NCBI GenBank assembly: GCA_937915775.1
Contig: CALGGQ010000045.1
Coordinates: forward strand, 1 to 40,189
DNA length: 40,189 nt
DNA from: an uncultured Clostridia bacterium
Lineage (GTDB): Bacteria > Bacillota > Clostridia > Oscillospirales > Acutalibacteraceae
Direction: 5' to 3'
Shown here: positions 24,969 to 35,031 of the stretch, piece by piece
How the letters are laid out: each line of letters begins with the position of its first letter
Numbering within the stretch: position 1 is the first letter of the stretch
Notes under the pieces: model-generated
Databases searched by the model: none
What the model saw: only the letters and a program-made list of their open reading frames with translations
Told to the model about the DNA's origin: nothing
Position numbers and translations under genes: made by a program

Positions 24969-25390
24969 TGGGAATAGTATTTTTCATACTATCCATATTA
25001 CTGTTTTTTCTCACACTTTTTTCTAGAACTGTTGTAAATACTATAGAAAAAATACGCAAACCTAAAAAAGAAAAGGAAGTTCTTTCCAAAACACTAAAAC
25101 CAAATGTTTCAACAAGTACTTCTAGTATAAACGAACCAAAAGATGAATCTTATATAAATGAAAAAGAGGAAAATGATAGAGAAAAAAAAGATATCCCAAC
25201 TGTTATTTCATCAAAAGGAACTGTTAATTCAAAAGTGTCAAACTCGTTTAGTTTTAAACTAAAACGACTTAATGGGTTTTCACAAAAAGTTCATAAGAGA
25301 ACGGGTGTCGTCTACTATAAGCGCAGCGGAGTCAGAGCCAACAAAAACACTACTTTAAAAAAACTAAACCGACTGAAAAAAAAAGAATAG
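24968..25390 (+). CDS. Membrane-anchored basic-tailed protein of unknown function
   Basis: The 140-residue protein starts with one membrane segment (MGIVFFILSILLFFLTLFSR), then a charged, Ser/Thr/Lys/Glu-rich linker (about 30-85) and a strongly basic C-terminal region (SFKLKRLNGFSQKVHKRTG, then YYKRSGVRANKNTTLKKLNR). It is coupled to the upstream four-helix protein by a one-base stop/start overlap and followed by a terminator. The two probably act together at the membrane, perhaps with DNA or RNA bound by the basic end. Entry exclusion against a second copy of the ICE is one possibility. Confidence 0.68.
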   Translation: MGIVFFILSILLFFLTLFSRTVVNTIEKIRKPKKEKEVLSKTLKPNVSTSTSSINEPKDESYINEKEENDREKKDIPTVISSKGTVNSKVSNSFSFKLKRLNGFSQKVHKRTGVVYYKRSGVRANKNTTLKKLNRLKKKE

Positions 25391-25420
25391 TTCTCTAAAA
25401 AAGAAAAGAGAAAACTAGAG

Positions 25421-25457
25421 TTAAAGGAGTAAACTATTGTTTGCTCCTTTAATTTTA
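25421..25457. terminator. Bidirectional intrinsic terminator
   Basis: TTAAAGGAG (25421-25429) pairs with CTCCTTTAA (25444-25452), extended by AAAC/GTTT across a four-base loop, followed by TTTTAT on the plus strand. It ends the plus-strand membrane operon and abuts the stop of the giant minus-strand gene at 25455. Confidence 0.85.
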
Positions 25458-28400
25458 TCGATAATCTCTGACTTCCTTGATTATTTTGTGCTCATTATGG
25501 TCCCACTCGGGCGCTTCATCAACGATTTCATTCTCTCGTTTATCAACGTTAAGAAGGGCGTTGAGCTCTGCCAGTCTTGCTTCCTTTTGCTTCAATTCAT
25601 CCTCTTTTGCAAAGGGCTTTTCAAGCTGTTCTTTGGCATTAGCAAGCTGTTTTTTCGTGTTTTCCAATAAGGCTTCTGTTTTTGAAAGCATATCTTCCAA
25701 GCCGTCAATGACATTATCAATTCGGGTAATGTTACCGAGTGCATCGGTACCAAGAATGCCCTGATGAGAAATAGCGCCACGGATATGAACTCTGTGCTGA
25801 TGAGAAAATGGCTCATAGTACACGTCCATCGTAAAGCCTCTGTACTCGCCGAGGGGATAGGTCTGTGAGTCAGGCAGTGTTTTGCAAACATTGATAATCG
25901 CCTCGCCCGCCTTTGCCTTTTCCACATATTCAACGCCGTTAACAACCATACCGACAAACTCATCAGCCACCGTTTTCGGATGCTTTTTTGCAATTTCAAT
26001 ATCCTTTTTCAGCCCGATAATGCGGTTTTCATACTTGGCTATTTCCTTTGGAAATTCAATTAGAACCTTATCCTCAAGGGCATATTTTTCGGAGAGAAAA
26101 TTCGATTTCAAAAGGCGCAATTCCTGCACCTGAATATCCAAATTCATCTTCTCCTTGATATACGGATTACCCGTAGCGAGCATCTTAATTTCTGCATAGG
26201 ATAGTGCCGTTTCATCAATATCCTCGGCAGAACGAACAGGTGATTTAGAGGTCATAATCTGACTTGCAAATTTCTGTTTTCCCTCTACCAACTGATAAAG
26301 ATAGGCATCAAAGGTTTGCTCGGTAACATAGCGGAAAATCTCTACCTCGGGATTACTGTTACCCTGACGGATAATTCTGCCGGAGCGCTGCTCTAAATCA
26401 GAGGGACGCCACGGACAATCAAGGTCATGCAGCGCAATCAGTCTGTCTTGAACATTGGTACCTGCGCCCATCTTTTGCGTTGAGCCAAGCAGGATTCTGA
26501 CATCGCCCTTGCGGGTTTTCTTGAATAAATCCTGCTTTTTTGCCTCTGTATCTGCTTCGTGAATAAACTTGATTTCCTCGGCGGGAACGCCTCGCTCGAT
26601 GAGCTTCTTTCGGATATCGTTATACACTGAAAAATGACCTTCGCCCTTTGGTGTTGATAGGTCGCAGAACACAAGCTGCGCCGATTTCTGTTCCTTTGTT
26701 TCGCTCCATATCTTGAAGATATTATCAATACAGGCATTGACCTTACTGCCCTCGTTATCGGGTAACATCTCATTGAGAAGTCGCTGGTCAAGGGCGAGCT
26801 TTCTGCCGTCGTTAGTTATGAGAAGCATATTGTCAACAGTGGAATCCACATTACCGTTTCGCACCCTGTCGGCTCTTTCCGAGAGAGAAGCAACCATATC
26901 GCTTTGTATCTCTGACGGTTTAACCGAAACATTATGATAATTTGCTTTTGGCACAGGAAGATTGAGCATATCCGCCGTCTGAATATCGGCTACCTCCTTA
27001 AACATTGACATCAGTTCAGGCAGGTTATAGAACCTCGCAAAACGGGTTTTTGCTCTGTATCCGCTTCCTTCGGGCGTTAATTCAATCGCCGTAATCGTTT
27101 CACCGAAGGTGGAAGCCCAAGCGTCAAAATGCTGCAGATGATGCCTGCGCAGCGCTTCATATTGCAGATAGCGCTGGATGGTATAAAGCTCAACCATTGA
27201 GTTAGAAATCGGTGTACCCGTAGCAAATACCGTGCCTTTTCCGCCGGTGATTTCATCAAGATAGCGGCACTTCATGAAAAGGTCGCTTGACTTTTGTGCT
27301 TCTGTTTGAGCAATACCGCCGACGTTTCGCATTTTGGTATAGAGGAAAAGGTTTTTGTAGTAATGACTCTCATCAATGAATAAACGGTCAATACCGAGCT
27401 CCTCAAATGTCACTACGTCGTCCTTTCTGCTCTGGTCATTTAGCTTCTTTAACTTGTTGTCAATGCTCTTTTTCGTGCGTTCTAACTGCTTTATGGAGAA
27501 CCTGTCGCCTCGGTTGTATTTCATTTCGGCAATGCCCTCAACAACCTCGTTTTTCTGTTCCTCAAGCACCTGAATCTGCCGTTCAATACTCATCGGGATT
27601 TTCTCAAATTGAGAGTGTCCGATGATAACGGCATCATAGTCGCCAGTGGCAATTCTGCCGCAGAATTTCTTGCGGTTTTTGGTGGTAAAATCCTTTTTCG
27701 TAGCAACCAAAATATTCGCTGAAGGATAAAGCTGCAGATATTCATTTGCCCATTGCTCCGTTAAATGATTCGGGACAACAAATAAAGACTTGGAACATAA
27801 ACCAAGTCTTTTGCTCTCCTGTGCTATTGCTACCATTTCGTAGGTTTTGCCCGCACCGACGGCGTGTGCAAGAAGCGTATTACCACCGTACAAGGCGTGG
27901 GCTACTGCATTTTTCTGATGCGGTCTGAGTGATATTTCAGGGTTCATTCCCGAAAAGATGATATGACTACCATCATATTCACGGGGACGAATAGAATTAA
28001 AGCGCTCGTTATACAGCTTACAGAGCCTTGTTCTCCTGTCGGGATCGCTCCATATCCAGTCATGAAACGCCTGCTTGATGAGTTCCTGTTTGGACTGTGC
28101 AATAGCGGTTTCCTTTTTGTTGAGAACTGCTTTTCGCTTGCCGTCCTCGTCATCAAAGTAGTCCATCACACGAACATCCTTCAGATTGAGCGTTTCCTCA
28201 ATGATTTTGTAAGCATTGACACGGCTTGTACCGTAGGTGCTATTGGCTCTGACATTCATTCTGTCATACGATTTACCCTCAACATTCCACTCTCCCGTGT
28301 ATTCGGAAAAATGCACTTTAATGTTCCACCTTGCATAGATAGGCGTTTCAAGCAAGTGATACATAAAGTCCTGAACAACGTCAATCGGAAGCCAAGTCGC

Positions 28401-31400
28401 ACCGAGTCTGACGTCAATTTCGCTTGCGCTTAAATCTTTCGGCTGCACCTTTTCAAGCGCTTCCACATTGACCTGATATTCGGGCTGCGTTTCTGCCGAT
28501 AACCTTGCCACCTGCAGCTTGTCACGAACATTTCCCGAAAGATATTCATCGGTAGGTAAATACTCTCCCTTTTGCGACATCGGGTCTTTGAAGATAACGC
28601 CGACAAGCTCCTTTGCAATTTCTTCCTCGTCCATATTACAAAGAGAGGACATATATTCCATATCCACCTTTGCTCTTTCACCGAGAGATATTGCGAGTGC
28701 CTCCGACGGTGTATCAACGCTTGTAACGGGAATATGCGGCTTAATAGTTCGCTTTGTGAACATATCCGTCTTGCGCTCCAACTTGCCCTCCTCGTCTATG
28801 ATTTCAAGCGCAGAGAGCAGAGGGAACGAGCTGTCCGAGGAAAATGCCGAGTCGTTTGCTCTGCTGTTAATCAGCCCGTACTTTGCCGTAAATCTGTCAT
28901 AAAGGTCATTCAGCGTTTCTTGCTCCGCCCGTATATCCTCATCGGGATAGTCATTGATTTCAAGGTCAATTAATCGCCTTACGGAGTCCCTGATTTCAAT
29001 CATACCCTTAATTCTGTTTTTAGCGGTAGCCGATACCTTTTCGGGCTTCATAATGGAATTTTCACGGAAGTATACCTCACCGTCAACAATGGTATAAGAG
29101 AAGTTTCTGACATTCGGATCTGCGGGGATAGAATTATCTTCCTCCTCCATATCCTCGTCAAGCTCGTAGGTGGTAATCTCGCCGTGAATATTGGCAATCG
29201 CTTCGCTTAAAAGCTCTGCAAGGTCAGCGTTTTCATACGGCTCACAGGTCGCTTCCATACCGAAGCGTCCTGATTTCATTACCATATTACCGAGCACCAT
29301 ATCGGGATTGTCAACAAAGTATTTGTTCATCCTGATGCCGTCCTCGGTGGTATCGAGCTGCATCCAGTCGGGCTCTGTCTGAATTATTCTGTCCCTCTTT
29401 TGAAGGATGAGAATATCCGATACAACCTCTGTACCGGCATTACCCTTAAAGGTGTCGTTCGGTAGCCTTATCGCACCGAGCAGATCTGCTCTTTGAGCGA
29501 TATATCTTCTCACATTAGAGTTTTCCTTATCCATTGTGCCTTTTGAGGTAACAAGCGCCATAATACCGCCCGCACGAAGCTTATCGAGCGACTTGGCAAA
29601 GAAATAGTCGTGGATTAAGAAGTTATGCTTATCATACCGCTTATCTATTACCTTAAAATCGCCAAACGGGACATTGCCAACAACAGCATCAAAGAAGGAA
29701 TCGGGCAGGCTCGCTTCCTCAAAGGGAGAAGCCATAACCGAGGATTTTTGATATAGCTGCTGTGCAATCTGTGCCGAAATGCTGTCAAGCTCAATGCCGT
29801 ACATCTTACTGCCCTCAAGCTCTTTTGGCAGCATACCAATAAAGTTACCGATACCGCACGAAGGCTCAAGAATATTGCCTTGCTTAAAGCCCATGTTTTG
29901 AAGCGCTTTATAGATAGCAGCGATGACGGGCTGCGGTGTATAAAAGGCGGTAAGCGTGCTTTCTCTTGCAGCGTCATATTCATCGGGAGAGAGCGTAACA
30001 ATAAGCTCTCTATACTCTTCAGCCCACGAAGCATTGTTTTCATCAAACGCTTCGGGAATACCGCCCCAGCCGACGTACTGTGATAAGATTTCCTGTTCTT
30101 CGGGCGTTGCAAATCTGCCGTCAAACTCGCACTCCTTGAGCACATTGATAGCTTCCATATTCCTACGGAATCGCTCTTTCTTGCCGACATTTTCTATTTC
30201 TTTTTCAGCAAAGTCATAGTTGTGACGGCTTTCCATCGGAATTTCAGGGTGCAAATCAAAGGTGCGCACTCTTGATTTCGGCTGCTGCGGTGGTGCAGGG
30301 AGTATCTCAAGGGCAGGTTCTTCCTTTTCGGGAATAAGCGGCAGAATGTCTGCTATACGCTCTCTGCGAAAAATAGGAAAGCCTGCATTTTCTGCAAAGG
30401 TAACATCACGCATTGAAACATAGTCGCCGTTGACCTCCTCAATGATAAAGTGCGAGCCGTCAATGACAATTTCATCGCCTATCATATCCGAATGGTCAGG
30501 CTCTGCCTTATCTTCAAGCGCTGCAGTATGAGCCGTTAAGTCATCAAGTAGCTTTTGCGTTTGCTCGATACGGCTGAAATCGGGAGTATCAAAGGTTTGC
30601 TGTGCTTCTTGTGCGTCTATACTGCGTTCTGCAGCATAGTCCAAAAGATAACTGATAACGCCCTCGCAGAAGGTCTTATCATTGAGATGCTCACCCATAA
30701 TTCTGACGGCATCCTCATCGGTTTTGCCGATTTCAAGATTATCAGCATAATCATAAAAATCAGTATTCTTTGCAAATGCTACAAGGCGTTCCGCAAGGGA
30801 ATTGCCTTGAACGTGCTCTCCTTCGTCAAACCGTCTGATGATTTCTTCTTCGTTTTCCAAAAAGACGAGTTCATCAAACGAAAGACCTTGCAATTCATTG
30901 TCAATCAATGCTTCAAGTGAATTGTACATTCTTCGCTTCCAAACATTCCCGTCAAGATACTGCACAATTGCAAAGCTTTCAAGGTCTGCTGAAACATCAA
31001 TCGTATGCTTTCCATCCTCCGTTTCGGTATGAGCAAGCGATACATTTGATAAATCGCTAAAATCAGCACTGTCCTCATAACCGAATTCTTCGTGGCGGTA
31101 ATCATTGATTAACTGTTTCGCTCTTTCAACGGTAGAAAGCTCCTGTGTTTTACCCGGGGCGACAACTCTGTTGACATCTTTGTTCTCGGCAATCGCTACC
31201 TTGTAGCCCTTTGCTACAAGGCGAGAAATATACAAATCAATGTTATGAACGGGAACGCCGACCATCGGGGTGCGTTCGCCAGTTTCGTTATTGATTGTTC
31301 TGCCCGTTAGAACAAGGTCAAGTTCTTTTGCAACAACCTTTGCATTTTCGCCCATAACCTCATAGAAATCGCCCAATCTCATAAAGAGAAGAGTATCGGG

Positions 31401-34400
31401 ATATTGCTCATCCAACTGCTTATACGATTTCCATATAGGCGGTTCATTGATTTGAGCAAAGTATTCTTGAGCAGGTAATGCGGTTTCATCGTCAGCGATA
31501 ATAACTTGGTGTCCGTTTTCAATCAGCTTGTTGGCAACATATTCAAGGCGTTCCGCTTCAATATAGGTTTCGGGAACGAACTGCTGTGTTTTGTCGGGAT
31601 AAGTTGTTTCGCCCAAACGAGTTTGCAGTTCAAAAGCAACTGTTCTGGCGTCCTCGCCGATAACCTCAAATGCTTCGCGCTGCTTATACAGAATACTGGA
31701 ATCGGACTTGGCTTCTTTGAGTTCAAACTGTCTTCTGATGCTTGTAGAGTTTTTGACTACCAGCGGTACAACATTATATTTCTTTGCGTATTCCTTGACA
31801 GAATTGATAATGCTTTCATCAATGGAATATCCTTCCATTAGGTTTCCGTAGATGTCAAACGACAAAACTTCGTCAAGAAGAAAGTAATATAACTCTGCGC
31901 CACGCCACTCGCTATCGCTATCTCTTGCAACGATTTCGCCGTTTTCAAAGTCAACCGTCAAATCGTCAATCTTACAGGCATTAAGAAGGTCATATACTGC
32001 GTCAAGCTCTTTGTCCTGTTCGTTTTCTTTTTCAGCAGGTTGAGAAAACTTTGTCGGTCTTGGCAATGGTGCCTTCTGTTCGGGAACAGCATACGGATGA
32101 TACTCACCGTTTTTGAAGGATACAAAACGGTCATATTGCTCCTGATGCCATTTGTAATCACGCTCGTTACTCTTATCCATTAAGGCAAGAGCGTCAGACA
32201 TCATACGGTCAATATCCTCAAGCGCCTGTGGATTATCAAGCTGTGCCATAATGACGTTTTTTCTTCTGTAAGGTTCAAGCTCATTTGAATACGGCTTTGC
32301 ATATTCATCTGGCATAACCTCAAAAAAGCGTTCAACATCATTTGCAATATGCTCTTTTTCAATCTTAGGCAGCTTTGCAATATCTTCGTCAGAAATATAC
32401 TTGCCTGCTTTGATTAGAGCGTCAATGCGCTTCACAACTTCGTTCCACTTTAACAGCACCTTTGCATAGGGCTCCAAACCGTTTCCGTGGCTGAAAAACA
32501 AGCCTTTGCCGTCATAGTTTGCATTATCATTACCGGCTGCAAATCCGCCTAAACCATATTGGTCTTTAATCATCTTAGTACGCTCTTGCATATCAGAATG
32601 GTTTGCAAAGAAAGTATAAACTCGGAATCTGGTTTCACTGTGTCCAGAACCTCTGCGAAGCAGCTTGTTGATTTCATCATTGGTAAAGAAATACTGTCTG
32701 TCAGGGTTAAAGCCTGCCTGCGCCATAAACGGTACCTTTTCAAGCGACATACCCTGCATAATCTCATAAACATATTCGGGAGAATACTGAAAAGCATAGC
32801 GGTATATCCCGTGAACATTACCTCGTTTGAGGTCATCCATAAACTCGATATAGTCGTTATTAAGGTCGTCAAAGGTGTCAAGGTCTGCGATAACGCCTTT
32901 CACAATTTCTACCTCGTCGGGATAACCGTAAACGCCCTCCAACGGGTCTGTCAGCGAAGGAAAGCAGCGCTCCTTGCTGTCTTTATCCATATCACGATAA
33001 AAGGTTACAATGCGTTCTGCAAGAAAAGAAAGCTCGTGTTCGTCCACCTTATCAAGCTGATATTGCGGCATATATCTACCGAGGTCAAGCAATTCACGGA
33101 TGCGCTTTGCCGCCTGTTCCCAAGTCAGATGGGTAGCTGACGCCTTCTGCGCTGTTTCGCCTTTGGCAATATTGATACCGTTCTCGTCATACCAAACGGA
33201 GATTTGCTCTCCATTGAAGAAGAAACCTGCACCATTTGTGCCGTAATGGGATTTAAGAAAGTCAGCATTGTACGCCGTTCCTCTGTCCCTGCGAAAAAAC
33301 ATAGCAACATCAAGCATACTGTTTCTGTCATTAGCACCGATACAGAGCGCTTCATCAATAATCTGCTGTGAGATACCGAAGTCCGCAAACAATGATTCCT
33401 GTTCGGGTGCATCGTTTTCCTGCTGGGTGGGGAACGAGGGTGTATCAAAGAACGACACCTGCGGTGATTCCTCAACGGTTTCTTCCTCAGCGGGTAATTC
33501 AGGTTCGGAATAATACTTGCCGGATTTAATAAGGTCATCCATAATTTCAGCCACCAAATTCCACGAAAAAAGGGACTCCTTTGTACGAGTTTTATACTGT
33601 CCCTCGTAGAAATAGAGTCCCTCTGTGCGATGTTGGCAGCCTACGGTAGTTCCGTCGACCTCAAGCTCACGCCAAAGTCCGCCGTAAACGGTGGAGGCAT
33701 ACCTGCCTTTTTTATCAATGTTATTCAGTTTGTTCCACTGCTCAACAAGAAACACCTTGCGATGCTTCAAGCTGTCATCGGAATTTTGCAGTAAAGCAAG
33801 AATGAGCTTTTCGTCCGTCAGCGGCGGTAATTCTTCTTCGGTTACTGATAAACCACTTCGTTGAGAACTATCTCCTCCACGCGGCTCCTTAGGTTGTTCA
33901 TGCCCTGTACCCAAGTCATCATATCCTTGGCTTTCAGTTCCTCCGTCAGCCCTTCCCGAGCCGACATCTCCTTGATGAGTCTTTCCTTCATCTCTGTCGC
34001 TCTTGTCTGTACGTCCGCTAAATGCTCGTCCAGCAGGCACTGCGTCAGTAGGCTGGTGTATTTCACTCGGTGATGTTCCTTGAGAAACTTCCTGCGAAGC
34101 TCCGAATATCTCCCGAGCTGAAGGTCGTTTCTCACGGGAAGCACCAAGTTCGGAATCTGATAATTGCCTTCCTGATGATAAGTTACTTCTCTCATAGTCA
34201 CTACTCCTTTCGGTTTTAATTACAATGCCATTATATTCATCACTTTCTTTTTCATCAATTATGCGATTTTCCTTTGAAAGTGAAATAACGGTTTTTGATA
34301 CCTCGTTTAGTGCCATTTCGCTGATTTCGCTTGTGGCAAGTCCTAACGCACTCAGCGTGTCCGGCGTATTAAAGTTGACAACCTGTGCAAAATCCTCTCT

Positions 34401-35021
34401 GTCAAAAAAGTCCCTCGTATCATAACCGAGGCGGGAAAGCAGCATATAAGCAATACTATTTTCAACGGTGTTACGGTAAAAGGTTTCCACAGCGCCGTCG
34501 TCAAGCTCTTCCAAAAAGCTGTTTTCCTTGCTGTCAAGAAGGTCGCTTAAATAGTCCTGAAGGTTGTCGTCAACTGCATTTTTTGCCGCAGAAAAGATAG
34601 CGTCGGATACCGTATCCTTGCGTTCCAACTCGCCAAAGGTGGCTTCAAGCGTTTCAATTACGCTGTCTGCATAAGCGGCATTGTATTCCCAGATGGGAAC
34701 GGCTCTCGCATTTCTACCTTCGTGCGTATCGGAAATATCAAAATAGTATTTCAGCGTTTGCTTTTCGCCGTCGAGAGAAACAAAAACGGCAATGCCTTTT
34801 GCGCCGGAGTTTATCCATCTGCCGAAATGATTGTTCCACTTTTCAAATTCAAGTACTGCCGTTGCGTCCGGTCTTTGCGCATAAACAAGCACCTGCTCAT
34901 CAAAACGCAGGCGGTAGTTTCTGCAAGCAGCACTCAGGAAGCTCTGCCACACTTCGGGAGAACGAACAATCTCTTTAGATGTTTCATCAAAAAAGCCTTT
35001 GATTAAATCATATTTTCTCAT
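25455..35021 (-). CDS. Giant ArdC-like / MutS-I / N6-adenine methylase / SNF2 helicase fusion
   Basis: This 3,188-residue protein contains, in order, an ArdC-like ssDNA-binding domain (about 20-95: EVWQSFLSAACRNYRLRF, WINSGAKGIAVF) and a low-complexity linker (about 270-395) overprinted by a second gene. Three related modules follow, ending LIKSGKYY, LLDLGRYM and LIKAGKYI (near 497, 650 and 875). Next come a MutS domain I (about 1195-1285: LLFMRLGDFYEVMGENA), an N6-adenine methylase (motif I ILEPSCGIGNF near 1719, motif IV VGNVPFGDF near 1780) and an SNF2-type helicase (AHAVGAGKT near 2385, DESH near 2546, ATGTPISNS near 2598, EQRSGRIIRQGN near 2875), then a coiled-coil tail. Related giants are common in gut Firmicute ICEs. 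Methylation or remodelling of transferred DNA against restriction is a reasonable inference. GGAGG precedes the ATG. Confidence 0.9.
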   Translation of the reverse strand: MRKYDLIKGFFDETSKEIVRSPEVWQSFLSAACRNYRLRFDEQVLVYAQRPDATAVLEFEKWNNHFGRWINSGAKGIAVFVSLDGEKQTLKYYFDISDTHEGRNARAVPIWEYNAAYADSVIETLEATFGELERKDTVSDAIFSAAKNAVDDNLQDYLSDLLDSKENSFLEELDDGAVETFYRNTVENSIAYMLLSRLGYDTRDFFDREDFAQVVNFNTPDTLSALGLATSEISEMALNEVSKTVISLSKENRIIDEKESDEYNGIVIKTERSSDYERSNLSSGRQLSDSELGASREKRPSAREIFGASQEVSQGTSPSEIHQPTDAVPAGRAFSGRTDKSDRDEGKTHQGDVGSGRADGGTESQGYDDLGTGHEQPKEPRGGDSSQRSGLSVTEEELPPLTDEKLILALLQNSDDSLKHRKVFLVEQWNKLNNIDKKGRYASTVYGGLWRELEVDGTTVGCQHRTEGLYFYEGQYKTRTKESLFSWNLVAEIMDDLIKSGKYYSEPELPAEEETVEESPQVSFFDTPSFPTQQENDAPEQESLFADFGISQQIIDEALCIGANDRNSMLDVAMFFRRDRGTAYNADFLKSHYGTNGAGFFFNGEQISVWYDENGINIAKGETAQKASATHLTWEQAAKRIRELLDLGRYMPQYQLDKVDEHELSFLAERIVTFYRDMDKDSKERCFPSLTDPLEGVYGYPDEVEIVKGVIADLDTFDDLNNDYIEFMDDLKRGNVHGIYRYAFQYSPEYVYEIMQGMSLEKVPFMAQAGFNPDRQYFFTNDEINKLLRRGSGHSETRFRVYTFFANHSDMQERTKMIKDQYGLGGFAAGNDNANYDGKGLFFSHGNGLEPYAKVLLKWNEVVKRIDALIKAGKYISDEDIAKLPKIEKEHIANDVERFFEVMPDEYAKPYSNELEPYRRKNVIMAQLDNPQALEDIDRMMSDALALMDKSNERDYKWHQEQYDRFVSFKNGEYHPYAVPEQKAPLPRPTKFSQPAEKENEQDKELDAVYDLLNACKIDDLTVDFENGEIVARDSDSEWRGAELYYFLLDEVLSFDIYGNLMEGYSIDESIINSVKEYAKKYNVVPLVVKNSTSIRRQFELKEAKSDSSILYKQREAFEVIGEDARTVAFELQTRLGETTYPDKTQQFVPETYIEAERLEYVANKLIENGHQVIIADDETALPAQEYFAQINEPPIWKSYKQLDEQYPDTLLFMRLGDFYEVMGENAKVVAKELDLVLTGRTINNETGERTPMVGVPVHNIDLYISRLVAKGYKVAIAENKDVNRVVAPGKTQELSTVERAKQLINDYRHEEFGYEDSADFSDLSNVSLAHTETEDGKHTIDVSADLESFAIVQYLDGNVWKRRMYNSLEALIDNELQGLSFDELVFLENEEEIIRRFDEGEHVQGNSLAERLVAFAKNTDFYDYADNLEIGKTDEDAVRIMGEHLNDKTFCEGVISYLLDYAAERSIDAQEAQQTFDTPDFSRIEQTQKLLDDLTAHTAALEDKAEPDHSDMIGDEIVIDGSHFIIEEVNGDYVSMRDVTFAENAGFPIFRRERIADILPLIPEKEEPALEILPAPPQQPKSRVRTFDLHPEIPMESRHNYDFAEKEIENVGKKERFRRNMEAINVLKECEFDGRFATPEEQEILSQYVGWGGIPEAFDENNASWAEEYRELIVTLSPDEYDAARESTLTAFYTPQPVIAAIYKALQNMGFKQGNILEPSCGIGNFIGMLPKELEGSKMYGIELDSISAQIAQQLYQKSSVMASPFEEASLPDSFFDAVVGNVPFGDFKVIDKRYDKHNFLIHDYFFAKSLDKLRAGGIMALVTSKGTMDKENSNVRRYIAQRADLLGAIRLPNDTFKGNAGTEVVSDILILQKRDRIIQTEPDWMQLDTTEDGIRMNKYFVDNPDMVLGNMVMKSGRFGMEATCEPYENADLAELLSEAIANIHGEITTYELDEDMEEEDNSIPADPNVRNFSYTIVDGEVYFRENSIMKPEKVSATAKNRIKGMIEIRDSVRRLIDLEINDYPDEDIRAEQETLNDLYDRFTAKYGLINSRANDSAFSSDSSFPLLSALEIIDEEGKLERKTDMFTKRTIKPHIPVTSVDTPSEALAISLGERAKVDMEYMSSLCNMDEEEIAKELVGVIFKDPMSQKGEYLPTDEYLSGNVRDKLQVARLSAETQPEYQVNVEALEKVQPKDLSASEIDVRLGATWLPIDVVQDFMYHLLETPIYARWNIKVHFSEYTGEWNVEGKSYDRMNVRANSTYGTSRVNAYKIIEETLNLKDVRVMDYFDDEDGKRKAVLNKKETAIAQSKQELIKQAFHDWIWSDPDRRTRLCKLYNERFNSIRPREYDGSHIIFSGMNPEISLRPHQKNAVAHALYGGNTLLAHAVGAGKTYEMVAIAQESKRLGLCSKSLFVVPNHLTEQWANEYLQLYPSANILVATKKDFTTKNRKKFCGRIATGDYDAVIIGHSQFEKIPMSIERQIQVLEEQKNEVVEGIAEMKYNRGDRFSIKQLERTKKSIDNKLKKLNDQSRKDDVVTFEELGIDRLFIDESHYYKNLFLYTKMRNVGGIAQTEAQKSSDLFMKCRYLDEITGGKGTVFATGTPISNSMVELYTIQRYLQYEALRRHHLQHFDAWASTFGETITAIELTPEGSGYRAKTRFARFYNLPELMSMFKEVADIQTADMLNLPVPKANYHNVSVKPSEIQSDMVASLSERADRVRNGNVDSTVDNMLLITNDGRKLALDQRLLNEMLPDNEGSKVNACIDNIFKIWSETKEQKSAQLVFCDLSTPKGEGHFSVYNDIRKKLIERGVPAEEIKFIHEADTEAKKQDLFKKTRKGDVRILLGSTQKMGAGTNVQDRLIALHDLDCPWRPSDLEQRSGRIIRQGNSNPEVEIFRYVTEQTFDAYLYQLVEGKQKFASQIMTSKSPVRSAEDIDETALSYAEIKMLATGNPYIKEKMNLDIQVQELRLLKSNFLSEKYALEDKVLIEFPKEIAKYENRIIGLKKDIEIAKKHPKTVADEFVGMVVNGVEYVEKAKAGEAIINVCKTLPDSQTYPLGEYRGFTMDVYYEPFSHQHRVHIRGAISHQGILGTDALGNITRIDNVIDGLEDMLSKTEALLENTKKQLANAKEQLEKPFAKEDELKQKEARLAELNALLNVDKRENEIVDEAPEWDHNEHKIIKEVRDYR
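33842..34195 (-). CDS. tnpV: TnpV family protein nested out of frame inside the giant gene
   Basis: A 117-residue protein is encoded on the same strand as the giant gene but one base out of its frame. It starts MREVTYHQEGNYQIPNLVLP and shows the full TnpV pattern: LGRYSELRRKFLKEHHRVKY, LLDEHLADVQTRATEMKERL, GLTEELKAKDMMTWVQGMNN and LRSRVEEIVLNEVVY. TnpV is known from Tn4451-like mobile elements; its function is unclear. A perfect AAAGGAG lies eight bases before the ATG. The giant protein across this stretch is a Ser/Gly/Arg/Glu-rich linker with no recognisable fold, as expected for an overprinted frame. Both frames are unbroken, so this is not a sequencing frameshift. Confidence 0.8.
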   Translation of the reverse strand: MREVTYHQEGNYQIPNLVLPVRNDLQLGRYSELRRKFLKEHHRVKYTSLLTQCLLDEHLADVQTRATEMKERLIKEMSAREGLTEELKAKDMMTWVQGMNNLRSRVEEIVLNEVVYQ

Positions 35022-35031
35022 TCGTTACCTC

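Noticed and set aside
25455..35021. Idea that the giant frame is an artefact of frameshift errors joining several genes, given an out-of-frame tnpV inside it
   Set aside because: The frame is continuous with recognisable domains on both sides of the nested gene, and tnpV has its own start site and stop; no error is needed to explain either.
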